64,000 nt of DNA from Sparassis latifolia (Eukaryota > Basidiomycota > Agaricomycetes > Polyporales > Sparassidaceae). Below are positions 45,580 through 57,815 of this stretch, piece after piece. Every line of letters starts with the position of its first letter. The first letter of the stretch is position 1. The position numbers were made by a program, and so were the translations under genes. The DNA is taken from positions 5,394,001-5,458,000 of the forward strand of contig CM031561.1 in assembly GCA_018466975.1 (NCBI GenBank). Direction: 5' to 3'. The notes under the pieces were generated by a model. It made no database searches and had not been told where the DNA came from. It saw only the letters and a program-made list of their open reading frames with translations.

Positions 45580-48500
45580 AATTTGTGATCAGATTACTTG
45601 GCCGTATGGGCCACAGTCTTTCGGATACTGGCAACAGAGACGACTCGGTGGAAAAGGCGAAGGAGTGTGGAAGGAGAGGAGGGGGGACATTGTGAGCACC
45701 AGGAGAAAGCGAGACACGGTCCTTGAGATGGCAAAATCAAGAGTCGACCCAGGATGGCTTCTGAACGCTGGGGACGAGAAGGAGGAGCAGCTGCCCAGAC
45801 ACGTTGAACATCGTCCCGAATCCAAGTGGTGGAACCCGTCGTGTGACGGTGTGCTGACGTCGCTGCCGGTGGACGTTGGAAGCTCTCTCGGTTGCCTGGC
45901 CTATACCAGGGACCGTACCCACCGACCTTCTAGTCGCAGGCACGGTCCTACCAGAACTTCACCGCATAGGTCCCCACGTACACAGGCCGAGGGTCGTTGA
46001 CGTGCTCCCTCCCACTTTACGCTCTGGTGCTTCCTCCAGGTAGGTCCGTAGCCCAGCTTGGAAGCGGAGATTATGACGATCGATGTCGTCTGAGCTGCAT
46101 GACGCTCTAAGCAGCTCGCAGATTCATGACTGCCGTGAATTCCGGTCCTTGGACGCGTCCTTGTCATCGCACTCGGACACGCTGCGATTTGCGCATCATA
46201 CAGTTCCCCTTCCTACAGTAGCAGCCGTATCGACATCTGTCTCCTTCCCCGCTTGCTCGCCGTGCCTTTCTAGCACCTCCTCCATCGGCTCCACTTCCCA
46301 CCTACCGTGCGTTCATGGGTAGAGGGCGCGAACGCTACCGTTCGTTAAGCAAGAGTGACTCGGGTGTGACGCCGCGTCCTGCCCGGTCTAACCAAGAAAA
46401 GCATGCCGACCTCCCTCTAGCAACTGTCGCGCCTTCTGTGCGTCAATTTCACCCAGCGCGTCTCTGCCATTGCCCCCGTATATGGGTATCCGCCCAAGTT
46501 GAAGAAATCCTCGCAGAGAGAACACGATCGCCAGGCTGCCATGCATGAATTGTCCCTACACCCGACCACTCGGGCTGCTTCATCGGCGTCCCTCCCAGCC
46601 TTTCAGAGGCCGCAGACGCGTCGGTCTCACGTCCGGCGATCCATTCGAAGCTGCACAACGAGATCGTAGTGGTGGCGTATTTCCAGGGGATGAAGAAGGG
46701 CACGGTGCGCGTATGGGAGGGGACAGCGTGGAGGATGAGGTCTGGGGCGCCAGTATAAGCACGCTTGACGAGGATGCCCGGAAGGGGCACGAAGCGGGTC
46801 GGCTGCAGGGGAGTTGAGTGGCATGGGAGATACAGCAGCCGGTGAAGCGGCTGCGGACGCGTGTACGGCCATCGTTCGAAGGCGGGGGCGGGCACCAGCG
46901 GCGAAGCGGAAACGACGTGAGTCCTCAGAAGGTCAGCGGCTGATACAGGTAGACTTCGTCGCGACCCGAGAGCGGCGTGACCAGAGCGCGGTGAGTACGT
47001 CCTGCTCCGACCCTTAGATTCATATGGAATTCCGACGAACAATTCTCGTGCAAACCTCGAAGCGTTAAGCTCGTCCCCTCGCCACTCACGCTCTCGGACG
47101 AGGTGAAACAGGTGATTGCGCTGAAGCTAGCAGGTCTCATTCATAATTTTCCTCACGCTGAACCTCGTGGCGTTTTCACAGGTCCCTATTCCTGGAACGG
47201 TTAGGGCGAAGATGACGACGACGCCGACCACGTACCTTGTGACCAACGTCATCCGACTGTGCGCCCTCCCGTCGTGCACCGCATCCTGAACGAGGATCGG
47301 CTTAGCTCCGCGTGTATGCTCACGAAGCAACCGCTGTCTCCCCCGAAACTCTTCTCCTGCTCACTCAACTTACAGCGGCGAGCGACTCCCCGCTCCCTAT
47401 GCAGGGCAGGGAGAACAAGCACAGCTTCAGACTCGCGGAAGCTCCCCCGGCCAAGCTTTCCACCTGGACGACGTTCCATGCCACCCCGCACATCGATATC
47501 AGCACGAAGCTGCTGAAGAGCGTCACGGCCGACGGAGGGCACGGCAGGGAATTGTCGTCCTTCTCATGAGGTACCTTTCCTCATCGCTATTTCCGCGTCT
47601 GCAGTCCCCGACGCAGAATCATCTACGTGCATCCTGCGCGGGCGGGCGTGATCTCCCGAAGGACGTATTGATCTGGCCGGGAAGGGTCATCCAGTATACA
47701 AAAGCGAGCGCTCGTCCTCACTGTCGCACTGCACCCACCACCAGAGCAAGACAGCCCCGTAAACAAAGTTGTTGTCTCATGGGAACGACAGCCCCCTCAC
47801 CGGCGACTACTGCGTCGCAAGGTACAGTCACGTCTGCCTCTATCCCAGTGGCACCTAGGCCAGGTACCGACATTCCCCTCTTCTCCCGTCTGTACATTGC
47901 GAATGCCGGCGCAACAAAATTTCACGGCCCGTTTTCGCGTTGCGCGTCTCTGACTCACTGTTCGTGTCAATCGGGTAAGTTCGAGAACCTGGTGGTGCAT
48001 GATATCAGGCGATCTACTCTAGTGGAGGGTAGTTGAATATGTTCGCCGTGCCGTCCTACCAGGAGAGAGCCGTCGACTCGTACCTCGAGAACTATATCCC
48101 ACCGTGCCCTGCTGACACCTGGGACTCAACACGACAGCTCACTGACGTTGCCTGCAGCGCAAACTATCTTGTCGCGCTCCAGGGTGCGCACTGATACGGA
48201 ACATCGTGCTCTTTCCGTGTGTCCGCGCCCTCCTTGCTGCATTTAATGCAGCTCGCCTCACTGACGGGAAGGGCCCAATGGACTTGGTCAACCCTACGTG
48301 CATCGGTCCTTCCCATTGTCGTAAGCTCATTCAGGTGATGTGTCACTCGCTCACACAGATCTGTGCACATCCCGCCGCCCCGCAGTATGGACGCATTCAA
48401 CTGGTATGAATCTGGGCCGCGGCACTGTCAGGTTCTACGCTGAGCCTGGTCACGGGCGTTGGAACGCCTGACTTCGCGAAGCTGCTAGAGCTCTCCCTCT

Positions 48501-48964
48501 CCCTGCCGTGGAGGTGGGATGACGATTTCGGATTTTGGACTCGGTAAGTGCTGTCGGAGCTTGCACGGGTAATTAGTCTATGCGTTCATTTGGTGTTCGG
48601 TTGGTAGTGCTCTACACAAAATGAATCGTCATTGTAATCCAGCTGAGCGTGAGCCTCGCAGTCATGACATGTCTTCATGCATTTCTGACCTCGGTAAAAA
48701 AGCCTGGAATTTTATTCACGGACAAGGTCCAGTGATGCAACATTACTCTTCTCGACCAAATTGGTTGACATAGCGAACGTAGCGAACGTCGGCCGGGTAG
48801 ACACTACGCAGTAGACACAGTACAGCAGCAGTACGGCATTCGCGACCTACTTCGATACGCAGCCGTGCATGATGCGTTCATTTCTCAAGAAAGGACGCCA
48901 GTATAATGTCCTCACCGCTCATGGTCTCCGCCCAGACATGAAGCCATACGATGGGTAGGTAAAC
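45580..48964. other. 3.4-kb GC-rich tract without a convincing gene
   Basis: The right direct repeat (47030-47218) lies inside. Open frames of 60-200 codons occur on both strands but overlap, are Arg/Pro/Ser-rich and show no motif. Stretches such as NEIVVVAYFQGMKKGTVRVW near 46650-46710 and VYAHEATAVSPETLLLLTQL near 47310-47370 read like exons of former genes, but no start, end or joins can be supported. Confidence 0.4.
47030..47218 (+). repeat. Right copy of ~185-bp direct repeat flanking the kinase gene
   Basis: Same orientation as the copy at 43775-43958. Shared blocks: GACGAACAATTCTCGTGC, GGACGAGGTGAAACAGGTGA, GCGCTGAAGCTAGCAGGTCT, CATTCATAATTTTCCTCAC. This copy has the cleaner coding remnant (DEVKQVIALKLAGLIHNF). 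Confidence 0.7.
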
Positions 48965-49032
48965 TGCCGATAAGAACCTCAGTGGCAGAACGTGAAAAAC
49001 GGCATCAAAACAAAAACGTACCGGAAAAATTA

Positions 49033-50369
49033 TCACGAGCGATCTAGGCTAGAGAGCCGTAGCTCCAGCTCCTCTCCTTGCTCTCGCGAGAGCAATTCCA
49101 GCTGGGGAATATCACCATCGCGGGATACCACACAAAACCACCGCGGAACACGCCCTTCATCTCTCCTTCGCAGCAATGTGTCAAATCCAAGATGTCCCAG
49201 CGTCGGGAGCATCGCTGCGACCTGCTGCGCAATGCCTAGGAGGCGCACGAGATCACACTCCACACCTGTTGTCCAACTGAAGTAATTGCAGAGACAGAGC
49301 GCAGTCAGAGGAAGGCTACGGAGGTCTCGTGCGATGGAGGGCTGAACAATAGAGACCAATTAAAGCTGTCATCCTACAGCAGACTAAACGCACGCACCCA
49401 GTGAAGTTCCTTTGAGTCACCTCGAGCTACATATATCTTCAAATACTTCAAGCTGAGTGCGGGGCTTTGCAAATGCGAGATAAGACCTGGATATTCTGTG
49501 CGGCATTCCAACACCACGGGCGACATGTGCTGCAGCATGGTGAGCACACGATTCAAATCTGTATATTTGTAAATCTCGACATCTAGGACGAGTCGGCGGA
49601 CGCAAGAGAAGAGCTCGAATGGGAAGCACCGAGCCTCCACCTCATCGAGGGAGGCCCAAAGGTGAGGGGTGTCGAATTTGATGTCATTCCGCGCCATGAT
49701 ACTCAAATGTCGGAGGTTGGGGAATGCGTGTGCGAGGTGAGAGAGTGCCATGCACCTGGTACCCTGTTTCACACTCAGAGAGTGCACGCGTGGCCAGACA
49801 ATACTACTATCAGGTTTTTGGCCACAGTACACCCCCCACTCAAGTGTCTCTAGACAGTCAGTGAATTTTTCCAGGGTGCGCCAGAAGGGTGCATCGCCCT
49901 TGTTGATATCGAAGACCTTCAGATGCCGCGGGCGGCTGACCGTGTGTGTCAACACTTCGAGGGATTCCTGGTATATATGGAGGTACGAGATGTGCTCGAG
50001 GTTTGGAATGGCAGCCAACACGCTTCTGAGTGATGGCTGAGATTGGAGGAGACCACACAAGTCTTCAATACTCAGCCACCTCAGAGATCCCGCGCCGCGA
50101 AGCACTTCGATAAATGCAGGGAAACATTCAGAGTCGTGTCCCAGGAAAACTTCAAGGGCCCTTATCGAAAGCTTGCGGGATGGTTCTGCCAGTACGAATG
50201 CACAAAATCTTTTAAGCTGCCAGCCTCTGATGGTGACACTGGAGAGGTACTTGGAGATAGCGGCATCATACACATAGTGACATGTTTGCGCAAATCGCCA
50301 GGCATCCGGTGAGGATATGAAGGATATGATGATCTTGATGACATCGTCATTCAACGATAAGAGCGGCAT
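49033..50369 (-). CDS. F-box / LRR-like protein
   Basis: Predicted 426-residue protein, exons 49398-50369 and 49033-49341, intron 56 nt. F-box at residues 3-40: LLSLNDDVIKIIISFI, AWRFAQTCHYVYDAAISKYL. Then FCAFVLAEPSRKLSIRALEV, FIEVLRGAGSLRWLSIEDL, LAAIPNLEHISYLHI, FTDCLETLEWGVY, WPRVHSLSVKQ, FPNLRHLSIMA, LDEVEARCFPFELFSCVRRL. Exon 2 has LRSLPLTALCLCNYFSW and the tail VPRWFCVVSRDGDIPQLELL. The gene is very similar, including its intron and 3' flank, to the gene at 55636-56986 in the opposite orientation, so the pair is a recent inverted duplication. Predicted SCF substrate receptor. Confidence 0.83.
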
Positions 50370-51809
50370 CCGTTTGCTCTGGCCCAGCAGGTCAATACGG
50401 AACGTTCGAAAGAAACCACATCACTTACAGATGTGTTCATCGAGCTGCGAAGATGAGAAAGTGCACGAACTCTGGAGTCGTGGTTGAGCACACCGTGCTG
50501 TGTAGCGACAAACTGCAGTAGATAAGTCTCTGCTGTTACGATACTTGCTGCACTTACGATAAAAGCTCCCGTATGACAACCAATTCTGATTCGGTGGTCT
50601 AGATCTCGACGCACAAGGCTTGACGAGGAGGTGCAGTTGAGAGAAAGGCCGGCCTGACCGTGACCGTGAGCGACTCCGCCTCGTGGCATCAAATTTCAAC
50701 TCATACACCGATCATCCAGTGCTACCGGTGATTGCAGGAGGAACTGCAGGATTACCGGTTAATCCTGGCAGGAAAAAGCATTGTAAAAGCTCTCCAGGAG
50801 TCAGACATGGTTCCTCACAAATCATGGCTATGGACGATAGCAAGGAGTTGGTCATACTCTGCAAGCACGACGACCTGTTTGCTATTATCCATCCATCTCC
50901 ATGTCCCTCATTCTTCACGAGTGGCCTGCTCGCCCTGACGTCCACGATGCCACAAAACGCTCCGCGTCTTCGCGGCCAAACTCCCTCGTTCGCGTAAGCC
51001 TAACTTCGCCTGCGTCGCGCGATCCCCTTCTCGATAGTAGCCCACTGCGTCGGATGCCAACGTAGTAATACTGACGATTTTCTAATTTTCTAGTCTTCGA
51101 CTCATCACATTGGCCCTCTGCCGTCCTTCCTGGAGGTTATCTCATCGCCCTCCCAATGTTCCCTCCTCCCAGAATCGTTGTCTCCTCGCCCATCACGGTT
51201 CGCGAGTCTCTCCTCCACGATCGCGCAGGCGCGGAACGGCTCACCTGATTCCGAATCAATCCCAAGAGGTATGGGAAGCAGATCGAGAGCTTGGGCTGGG
51301 ACTAGACGAGAAAATAGTGTGGGCGTTTGAGCCCGCCGCCGAGTCCATATCCTCCCTCGCGTCAGTGCGAAACGCGGTTGCGGTGTTGCTCGCATTGCGG
51401 ATCCACGCGCCCTCCAGATGGCGAGGGCGAATATGCCAGCGACGACTGGATTTTAATGCACCAGAGTTACTGGTCACGGAGGATGATGGCACGATCCACC
51501 TCTGACGACTTCGACATTGCAACACTGCCGTCTTCACGCATGCATGGCTTGCAGCCCCAAATCCATTTCAGGCTCCTCAAGCCCATGGACAAGCAGCATC
51601 ACGCTCCCACTGCACTGTATTGTCCTCGCACAGGTCGCGCCTACTCTCAAACGCAGGAAGAGCTTCGGCCCGCGATGGCTGTTCTCGAAGGGCAAGATCG
51701 CCAAATCATTTCTCTGCAGCCTCGTAGCAAATTGTGTAAGCGGGATTTCGTCGACCCATCAATCGCGGAGGACAGTTATGAATTAGGCTCGCGCCCGTCC
51801 AACGAGTGC
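50370..51809. other. Spacer with long but unconvincing open frames
   Basis: An open frame of 237 codons (51327-52040) runs into the duplicated block, where its sequence is not preserved as protein in the second copy. It is Ser/Pro/Arg-rich and motif-free, so I do not call it a gene. Confidence 0.4.
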
Positions 51810-54800
51810 ACTGCGAATATGCCGCCCCCAAACGCTCCCCGTCGGCTTATGTACCAAGGGAGAAGCCTGCCGCACCGTCATCCCTCGCTTTTTCGAGCCG
51901 CCCTATGCGTCTCTCCCAGCAGCCCGGATCATCACCTATATTCCATATCCCAGTTTCACAGACCTCTTCCCCGTCGCCTGACCGACGTTCTCTCCCGCCG
52001 AGATCTCCGATGCGTGCTGCGCCTCCACCTCTCGTTCTAGGTGAGAAGTCTTGGCGGCCACCTCCCGTCCACGATTTTGTCCATGTCTGGCTCGGTAATC
52101 CGGAAGACGGCTGAGCAGATGGGCGAGGGCGTGGAGCGCCAAGTAAGCTCTACCCCTTCGCCCCGTACTACTCAGGCCTCATGATCAGCTACCACCTGTG
52201 CCTTCTCGCGAACGCGTTCGCAACATTCGTCGTCGTCCACGTCTACACCCGAGAGGCTAGAGGGTGCGCTCACGATCTATTCATCTCCACAACCAAATCG
52301 TTTCCTTTCATCAGGACGCTCTCTGCTGCGCCGGGCTGCCTCGCGCCTGTTTCGCCGCTCTATAGAGCAGGTCCCCTCGAACACACCGACAGGGCATTAC
52401 CCTGGCCGTCTGCTACCCCGACCTCCGCACGAAACGTCGTCACCGTCGTCCCCTCCAGTGCCGCTGAGGCCGCCGTGCCCAGAAAAAGAGACCATGTGCT
52501 ACGCAGATATAGCTTCCTCTGAGCCCGTCAACACTAGTCAAGGTGAAATTCACACTGTTGGGTGTTGTCGGCATGTGCGGGCCATGCCTGTTGCAGTTCC
52601 CAGTGGATGAGGTCGCTGTGCTTGGGGCGACGCTTCTGAATCTCTCACGAGGATCTCACACATGATACCTGGGGGTTTATCAGGTCACAGTGTCGCTCTG
52701 CTGCACTGTGGCGTGAAAAATCTACTTGCTTGTCAGTTTCCTCCGATATGTTGTTCTGATCCTATAGTTTTAGCACCGCTATCTCTGTCCAACCGTAATG
52801 TCCGTGAACTGACCCAGCAGCCCAAGTACTTCGTACTCGTCGCGAACGCCGAAATTCTTCACATTGGACAACCCAGGAAAAGACAAGCTCAATTATCTTG
52901 CAGACATGCCTCAAACCCTTGATAATCGACCGTCCGGTAAGGCTGCATGTCGAGAAAGCCCACCTAAAGATTTTAATGTCGAGTTCTCGTAATCTTGCTA
53001 TATTCCCGAGTTCTGTCCACAAGCAAACACCTAAGTGACGGTGGTAGCTAACCTCGCACCCAATTTGCCGACGCGCGGATATCTGGTGTCCTGCAACGGA
53101 ACAAGTACTATGCGTCAGTGTTCAGTACAGACGTTGGCTCGCATGGATGGTGGCTGGAAGACGTTGATCAATGAATTGTCACGAAATGCCTTCTCTCCGA
53201 TGTGGACCGTCCTTGGGATCTCAACACGGGAGTGCGTACCACTTCTATTCTGGTCGTCGTTGATCTACTGGCTGTGTCTGTGCCCACTCTGCTACACACC
53301 GGTCTTACTTCTAGCCCTTCTTATATCTAGCTCTTCGACAGTACCTGTCGACGGAATTCGTAGGGAGGTGCAGTCTTCGGCCGTGATACGTAGTCACTTT
53401 TCCATCGTCCACCAGCACTGATCCTGGTTAGCACCGTCATTTCGTGCTTGCTGGCTGAATCAGACCTTGATATCCGCAATGTCGTCGGCCACGTAGCAGT
53501 CGCGCCCCTTGCGGATCTGGATGCTGGGTACACCCCTGCATTCGAGGCGCCATTCCTCCAGCACGGCGCCGACGTTCAGGTGTAGTGCGCTTGCGCACCA
53601 TGTGTTGTACGATGCAGCAAGGTTCGCGGTGTGAGTCACTCATGATTCTTATTCCAGGTGCGATCATCATTCTTTCCTCCGCAGTGTGATGACTTTACCC
53701 CGCAACACTTGTGGTTCTCGCATCGTCTAATACACTTCCCGCCTTTTAACCCCTGAGACCAAAATTCCAGGAAACTTACCAGGACTCTACAGCTAAATCG
53801 TTGGTGGTTCGTGCAGGTTTCTTTCCTCAAATATGCTCATCAACATCTTGAGCTGCATGTTTCCATTTTGCCGTGTTCAACGGCGCTGGGCTTCCGGTAC
53901 GCATGAATATGTCCATATTCAACTACAGGAGTATGTCATACAAGTACTGACGTACTGCAAATTCATCAGCATCGCCATAGTCACCAGTCATAATCCGACC
54001 TCTACCAGCGTTAGGCGTTGAGTCGCTTAGACTGCACCTCCTCCCGTTGTGCATCCTTCGACAACGTGGGTTCACGCATGGTCGAGGTTTAGGCCAGCGC
54101 CGAATCCCTTGTTCAACCGGACAGCTCAACGACGAGCGACGCCCCTCGAGCTGCCCACACCCACCGGCCCCGAGTTCCCCACCATCGCCCCCGCCTCGGG
54201 AGATCCCTGGGCGGACCGCCATCTGACAATTCCAACCATCAAATTTTCAAATCATTTCAATCAAGACGGCACGCACAATGTCCCTTTGCATTGAAGGGGT
54301 GGTCCACATCAGGTCTTTCTCCCACAGCGAGTACGCTGGACGACTGAAGAGCCGAACACTCATAGAACGGCCTGGTCTGTGGTTTAGTGTACAAGTTGGA
54401 GCGTCGGGATTGCACATCCGCCTTCACCCCTCCAGTGAGTGCTCGTAAAGCATCCATGAAAATCGGTGCACTTACGTGGCTTGCGACCGCTTCCAACAGC
54501 ATGTAGCCAGACCGCAAGCCCTGCATGCATGGAGAAACGGCTAGTGTTTTTATTAGGAAGACATCGTCGAGCGAGCCTTTGTTGATAACTACTAATACTG
54601 TCTCTCAAAACATCGTTCTTCTGACGTGTATCTTTCAGTCGCTGACCAGGGAATAATACCTTTAGCACCCAAACTGGCAGGATGGGCGAGAGATCCGTGG
54701 CTAACACTGCGCCTCTGCCAGTCAACTTCACAATCAAGAAGATGAAGACGAAGGCTAGAGTCTGCGTCATGCGCTCGAATATTTTACACAGTGGTGGCAA

Positions 54801-55400
54801 CCCATTGCGGGGCGAAGCACTGCAAGCGCGGAGAAATTCTCGAACTTGGTCAACGCGAAGCTAGTGCGGTTGATGCTCCGAACTATGTGATGAAACCGTC
54901 CCTTCAGTGTCGATAGACTTGCTTCTGACTCACCTAGTAGGTGTGCTGGGTGGTGGTAACTAACCTCGTACCGAGTTTGCTGATGTGGGGATGTCGCCTG
55001 TAACGGAACAAGTGCGATGCGTCAGTGTTCAGTATGGGCGTGAAGTGCAAAATGCACGTTGTTATTCTGCGGTCCTCCATGCAAGTTGTTTCGTTGATTA
55101 TGTTCATCCTCCAGCCTTTTCGGCACACGAATGTTTATACTATGCACTTATCTGGATTTTAGTTGTATATACGTAGCATTCACGAATGTCCACCTGGCCG
55201 TAGTACTTCCCCTCACGTAGTTCTTGGTGGTTTTGTTCAGGTTCTACTGAACGGTCGCTGATCGCTTTACATCCGTCGGTCTTGGTACGAGACGATCACC
55301 CTAGTATCTCATGTCGGAATGAGACTGCAAGTTTCAGCACAACCCGTGCGCCCACTAGTCAGTCGGAGCCACAATCGCAAAATTGAAGTTGACGCCACGA
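51810..55400. repeat. Segmental duplication, copy 1 (longer)
   Basis: Long stretches match 60475-62775 in the same orientation, with small indels: the AACGCTCCCCGTCGGC to GACGGCTGAGCAG block, the CACCGCTATCTCTGTCCAACC block, GGTAGCTAACCTCGCACCC, GATGGTGGCTGGAAGACGTT, CAACTACAGGAGTATGTCAT, and CTAGTAGGTGTGCTGGGTGG to the region ending near 55400. Copy 1 carries extra sequence relative to copy 2, near 52190-52730 and near 54140-54690. No intact gene is seen; minus-strand coding remnants are described separately. Confidence 0.75.
53460..53628 (-). pseudogene. Coding remnant with conserved C terminus inside the duplication
   Basis: Reading leftward from 53628: ANLAASYNTWCASALHLNV, GAVLEEWRLECRGVPSIQI, RKGRDCYVADDIADIKV, then a TGA at 53460-53462. 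The second copy near 61385-61575 encodes the same peptide with frame-breaking changes (LEEGRLESKGLP, VADDIADIKV). Retention of a sensible protein end suggests descent from a real minus-strand gene, whose upstream exons I cannot assemble. An LRR-like fragment (ARLRELDIKIF, LRHVC) lies further left near 52995-52900. The family is unrecognised. Confidence 0.35.
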
Positions 55401-55635
55401 GGCTCGGAGTTGGCACTTCTAGGCGCTTACGCGTGGGCTGACCTTTCTTTGAACTGCACCTCGTCAATTGTACAACACCAAGTAGATCTAGACCACTTAT
55501 TTAGCTGCCATAGATGACGGTGTGCTCTTCCACAAGTTCACGCGCTTTCTCATCTTCGCGGCTGGATGAACACATCCGTAAGTGACGTGGTTTCTCTCGA
55601 AATTTTCCTACTTATCTGCTGACCCAGCGCAAACG

Positions 55636-56986
55636 ATGTCGTTCTTATCGTTGAATGACGATGTCCTCGAGATCATCATATCCTTCATACCCTCACTTGA
55701 TGCCTGGCGGTTGGCACAAACATGTCGTTATCTGTATGATGCCGCTGTCTGCCAGTACCTCTCCATTGTGACCATCAACAGCTGGCGGCAGCTTATCGGA
55801 TTCTCTTCTTTTGTATTGGCAGAACCATCTCGCAAGCTCTACATAAAGGCCCTTGAAGTTTCACTGCGTTACAGCCAGGAATACTCTGAATGCATCCCTG
55901 CATTTATCGAAGTACTTCGTGGTGCGGGATCTCTGAGGTCGCTGAGTATTGAAGACGAGCATGATCTCCTCCGATCTCTGCCGTCGCTCAGAAGCGCGTT
56001 GGCTGCCATTCCAAACCTCGAGCGCATCTCGTACTTCCGAGTGGGCTCAAAATTCCTTGAAGTGCTGACACACATGGTCAGTCGCCCGCGTTATCTCAAG
56101 GTCTCCCTCTTTCCCTATGACGACGAAGTGCCCTTCTGGCATGCCCTGGAGAACCTGACTGGCTGTCTAGAGACACTTGATTTCAGCCCCATTCAGAGTC
56201 TAAATCCTGGGATTAATAATGTCTGGCCACATGTGCACTCTCTGAGTGTTCGGCTCCATGACGGGTGTAGGTCACTCTATCACCTCGTACGCGCATTCCC
56301 CAACGTCCGACGTTTTAAACTCAACTGTGGTGGCGTTTACGACACACGTCCTCATTGGGCCTCCCTGGACGAGGTGGAGTCTAACTTCCCGTTTACGCTC
56401 TTCTCTCGCGTTCGCCGACTCCTCCTACATGAGGACGACTTCGGTGATCCAGATGGATTGTCGAATATGGTGCTCCACATGCTTCGGCACACGTCACCCG
56501 TGGTGCTTTCATTCAGCACATGGCGTCCACGTCTTATCCCACATTTGCAAGACCTCACACCCAGGTTGAAGTATTTGAAGGTCGTGACCCACGCAGACGC
56601 CGATACCGAGCATCAGCAGTCGGTGAGTGCATTGAGGCTGCTGTAGGATGAAAGTTTAATTGGCTTCTGTTGTTCAGCTCTCCATCGCCCGAGACCTCCA
56701 TGGTCTTCAACTGACCGCGCTCTGTATCTGCTATCACAGCAGCTGGATGACGGAACCGCAGTGTGATCTCGCTCGCCTCCTGGGTCTCGCGCAGCAGGTT
56801 GCAGCGACGCTCCCGACGCTGGGATATGTTGGATTTGACTCATCGCTGGGATGGAGAGATGAAAGGCGTGTTCCGCGGTGGTTTTGCGTGGTGTCCCGCG
56901 ATGGCGATGTTCCCCAACTCGACTTGCTCTCCCGAGGGCAAGGTGAGGAGTTGGAGCTGCGGCTTTACAATCTAGGTAGCTCGTGA
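55636..56986 (+). CDS. F-box / LRR-like protein
   Basis: Predicted 431-residue protein, exons 55636-56622 and 56678-56986, intron 55 nt. F-box: FLSLNDDVLEIIISFIPS, AWRLAQTCRYLYDAAVCQYL. Family blocks: GFSSFVLAEPSRKLYIKALE, FIEVLRGAGSLRSLSIEDE, LAAIPNLERISYFRV, LTGCLETLDFSP, WPHVHSLSVRL, FPNVRRFKLNC, LDEVESNFPFTLFSRVRRLLL. Exon 2 gives LSIARDLHGLQLTALCICYH, AQQVAATLPTLGYVGFDS, and VPRWFCVVSRDGDVPQLDLL. The start is the ATG directly before the F-box; the frame extends upstream only to a GTG. It is the closest relative of the inverted copy at 49033-50369 and sits between the two copies of the segmental duplication. Confidence 0.83.
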
Positions 56987-57815
56987 TAATTCTCCTGGTA
57001 CGTTTTTTGACGCAGTTTTTCGCATGCTGCTGCTGAGGTTCTTAGCTCAGTTTACTCATCGGTATGCGTGCCCCTTCAAATCTTCGCTTACTCAGTTGAT
57101 AGCTCTTGCTGCCACTGCATTTTCGGTCTGATTTTTCACATTTCCCTTCGACGGGTAATTTACGCATTTCTAGCCTTTGTGTTATGTGCGAATAGTCCGG
57201 GCGTTAATAGGGTGCATTGTGAATTGCTGCAGGACGGGGTCCCGCCAGATCTTGTTAAATGTAGACGACGTTCACCGAGGAGTCATCTGCTGTATAATGC
57301 TTTCCAATGCAATATGTTTCGCAAGAATGTGCCATAAAACCATTTCTGCCATCCCTCACGTGTTCCGAACACCTTCGTCCTGTAAAGTTGTTGAACATAC
57401 GCAATCAGAGGAGCCTCCGCCACAGCAAATCTTGTTCTGGGACATTGGAAATTGCTGCCAGGACGCTGGTGATGGGGACAGTCACCCGCCTATGATATGC
57501 GGAGCTCAAATTTGGCAGCACGAACAGGATTGAACTACAAGAATTGAAGATGGAGGCTATTCGGAGAACGTACATCGCTTGTGAGCCTGAATCGCAGTGC
57601 ATCTGCGTCGCATATAACTACTGTACAAAGTGACACTGATCACGACTGCGGTCGTCAGTTCTCGAGAATGCAGTAGAGGTGTCATTTACTCACACTTTAA
57701 GGAGCTGCTTCTGACCATACTCGGAGTGGACCCTCCTATCGTGCGACGTAACAGACTCTGTGTGCAAGATGCATGCAGATAGGCAGCATATCCTAAAACA
57801 AAGTGATATCTCACC
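56987..57815. other. 3' flank of F-box gene and spacer
   Basis: The first ~60 bp match the 3' flank of the paralog at 49033 in inverted orientation. The rest shows no gene. Confidence 0.45.

Noticed and set aside
46449..47042. 197-codon minus-strand open frame
   Set aside because: GC-rich sequence gives long chance frames; Arg/Pro/Ser-rich, no motif, and it crosses the direct repeat boundary.
51327..52040. 237-codon plus-strand open frame
   Set aside because: It extends into the segmental duplication, where the second copy does not preserve this frame; low-complexity composition.
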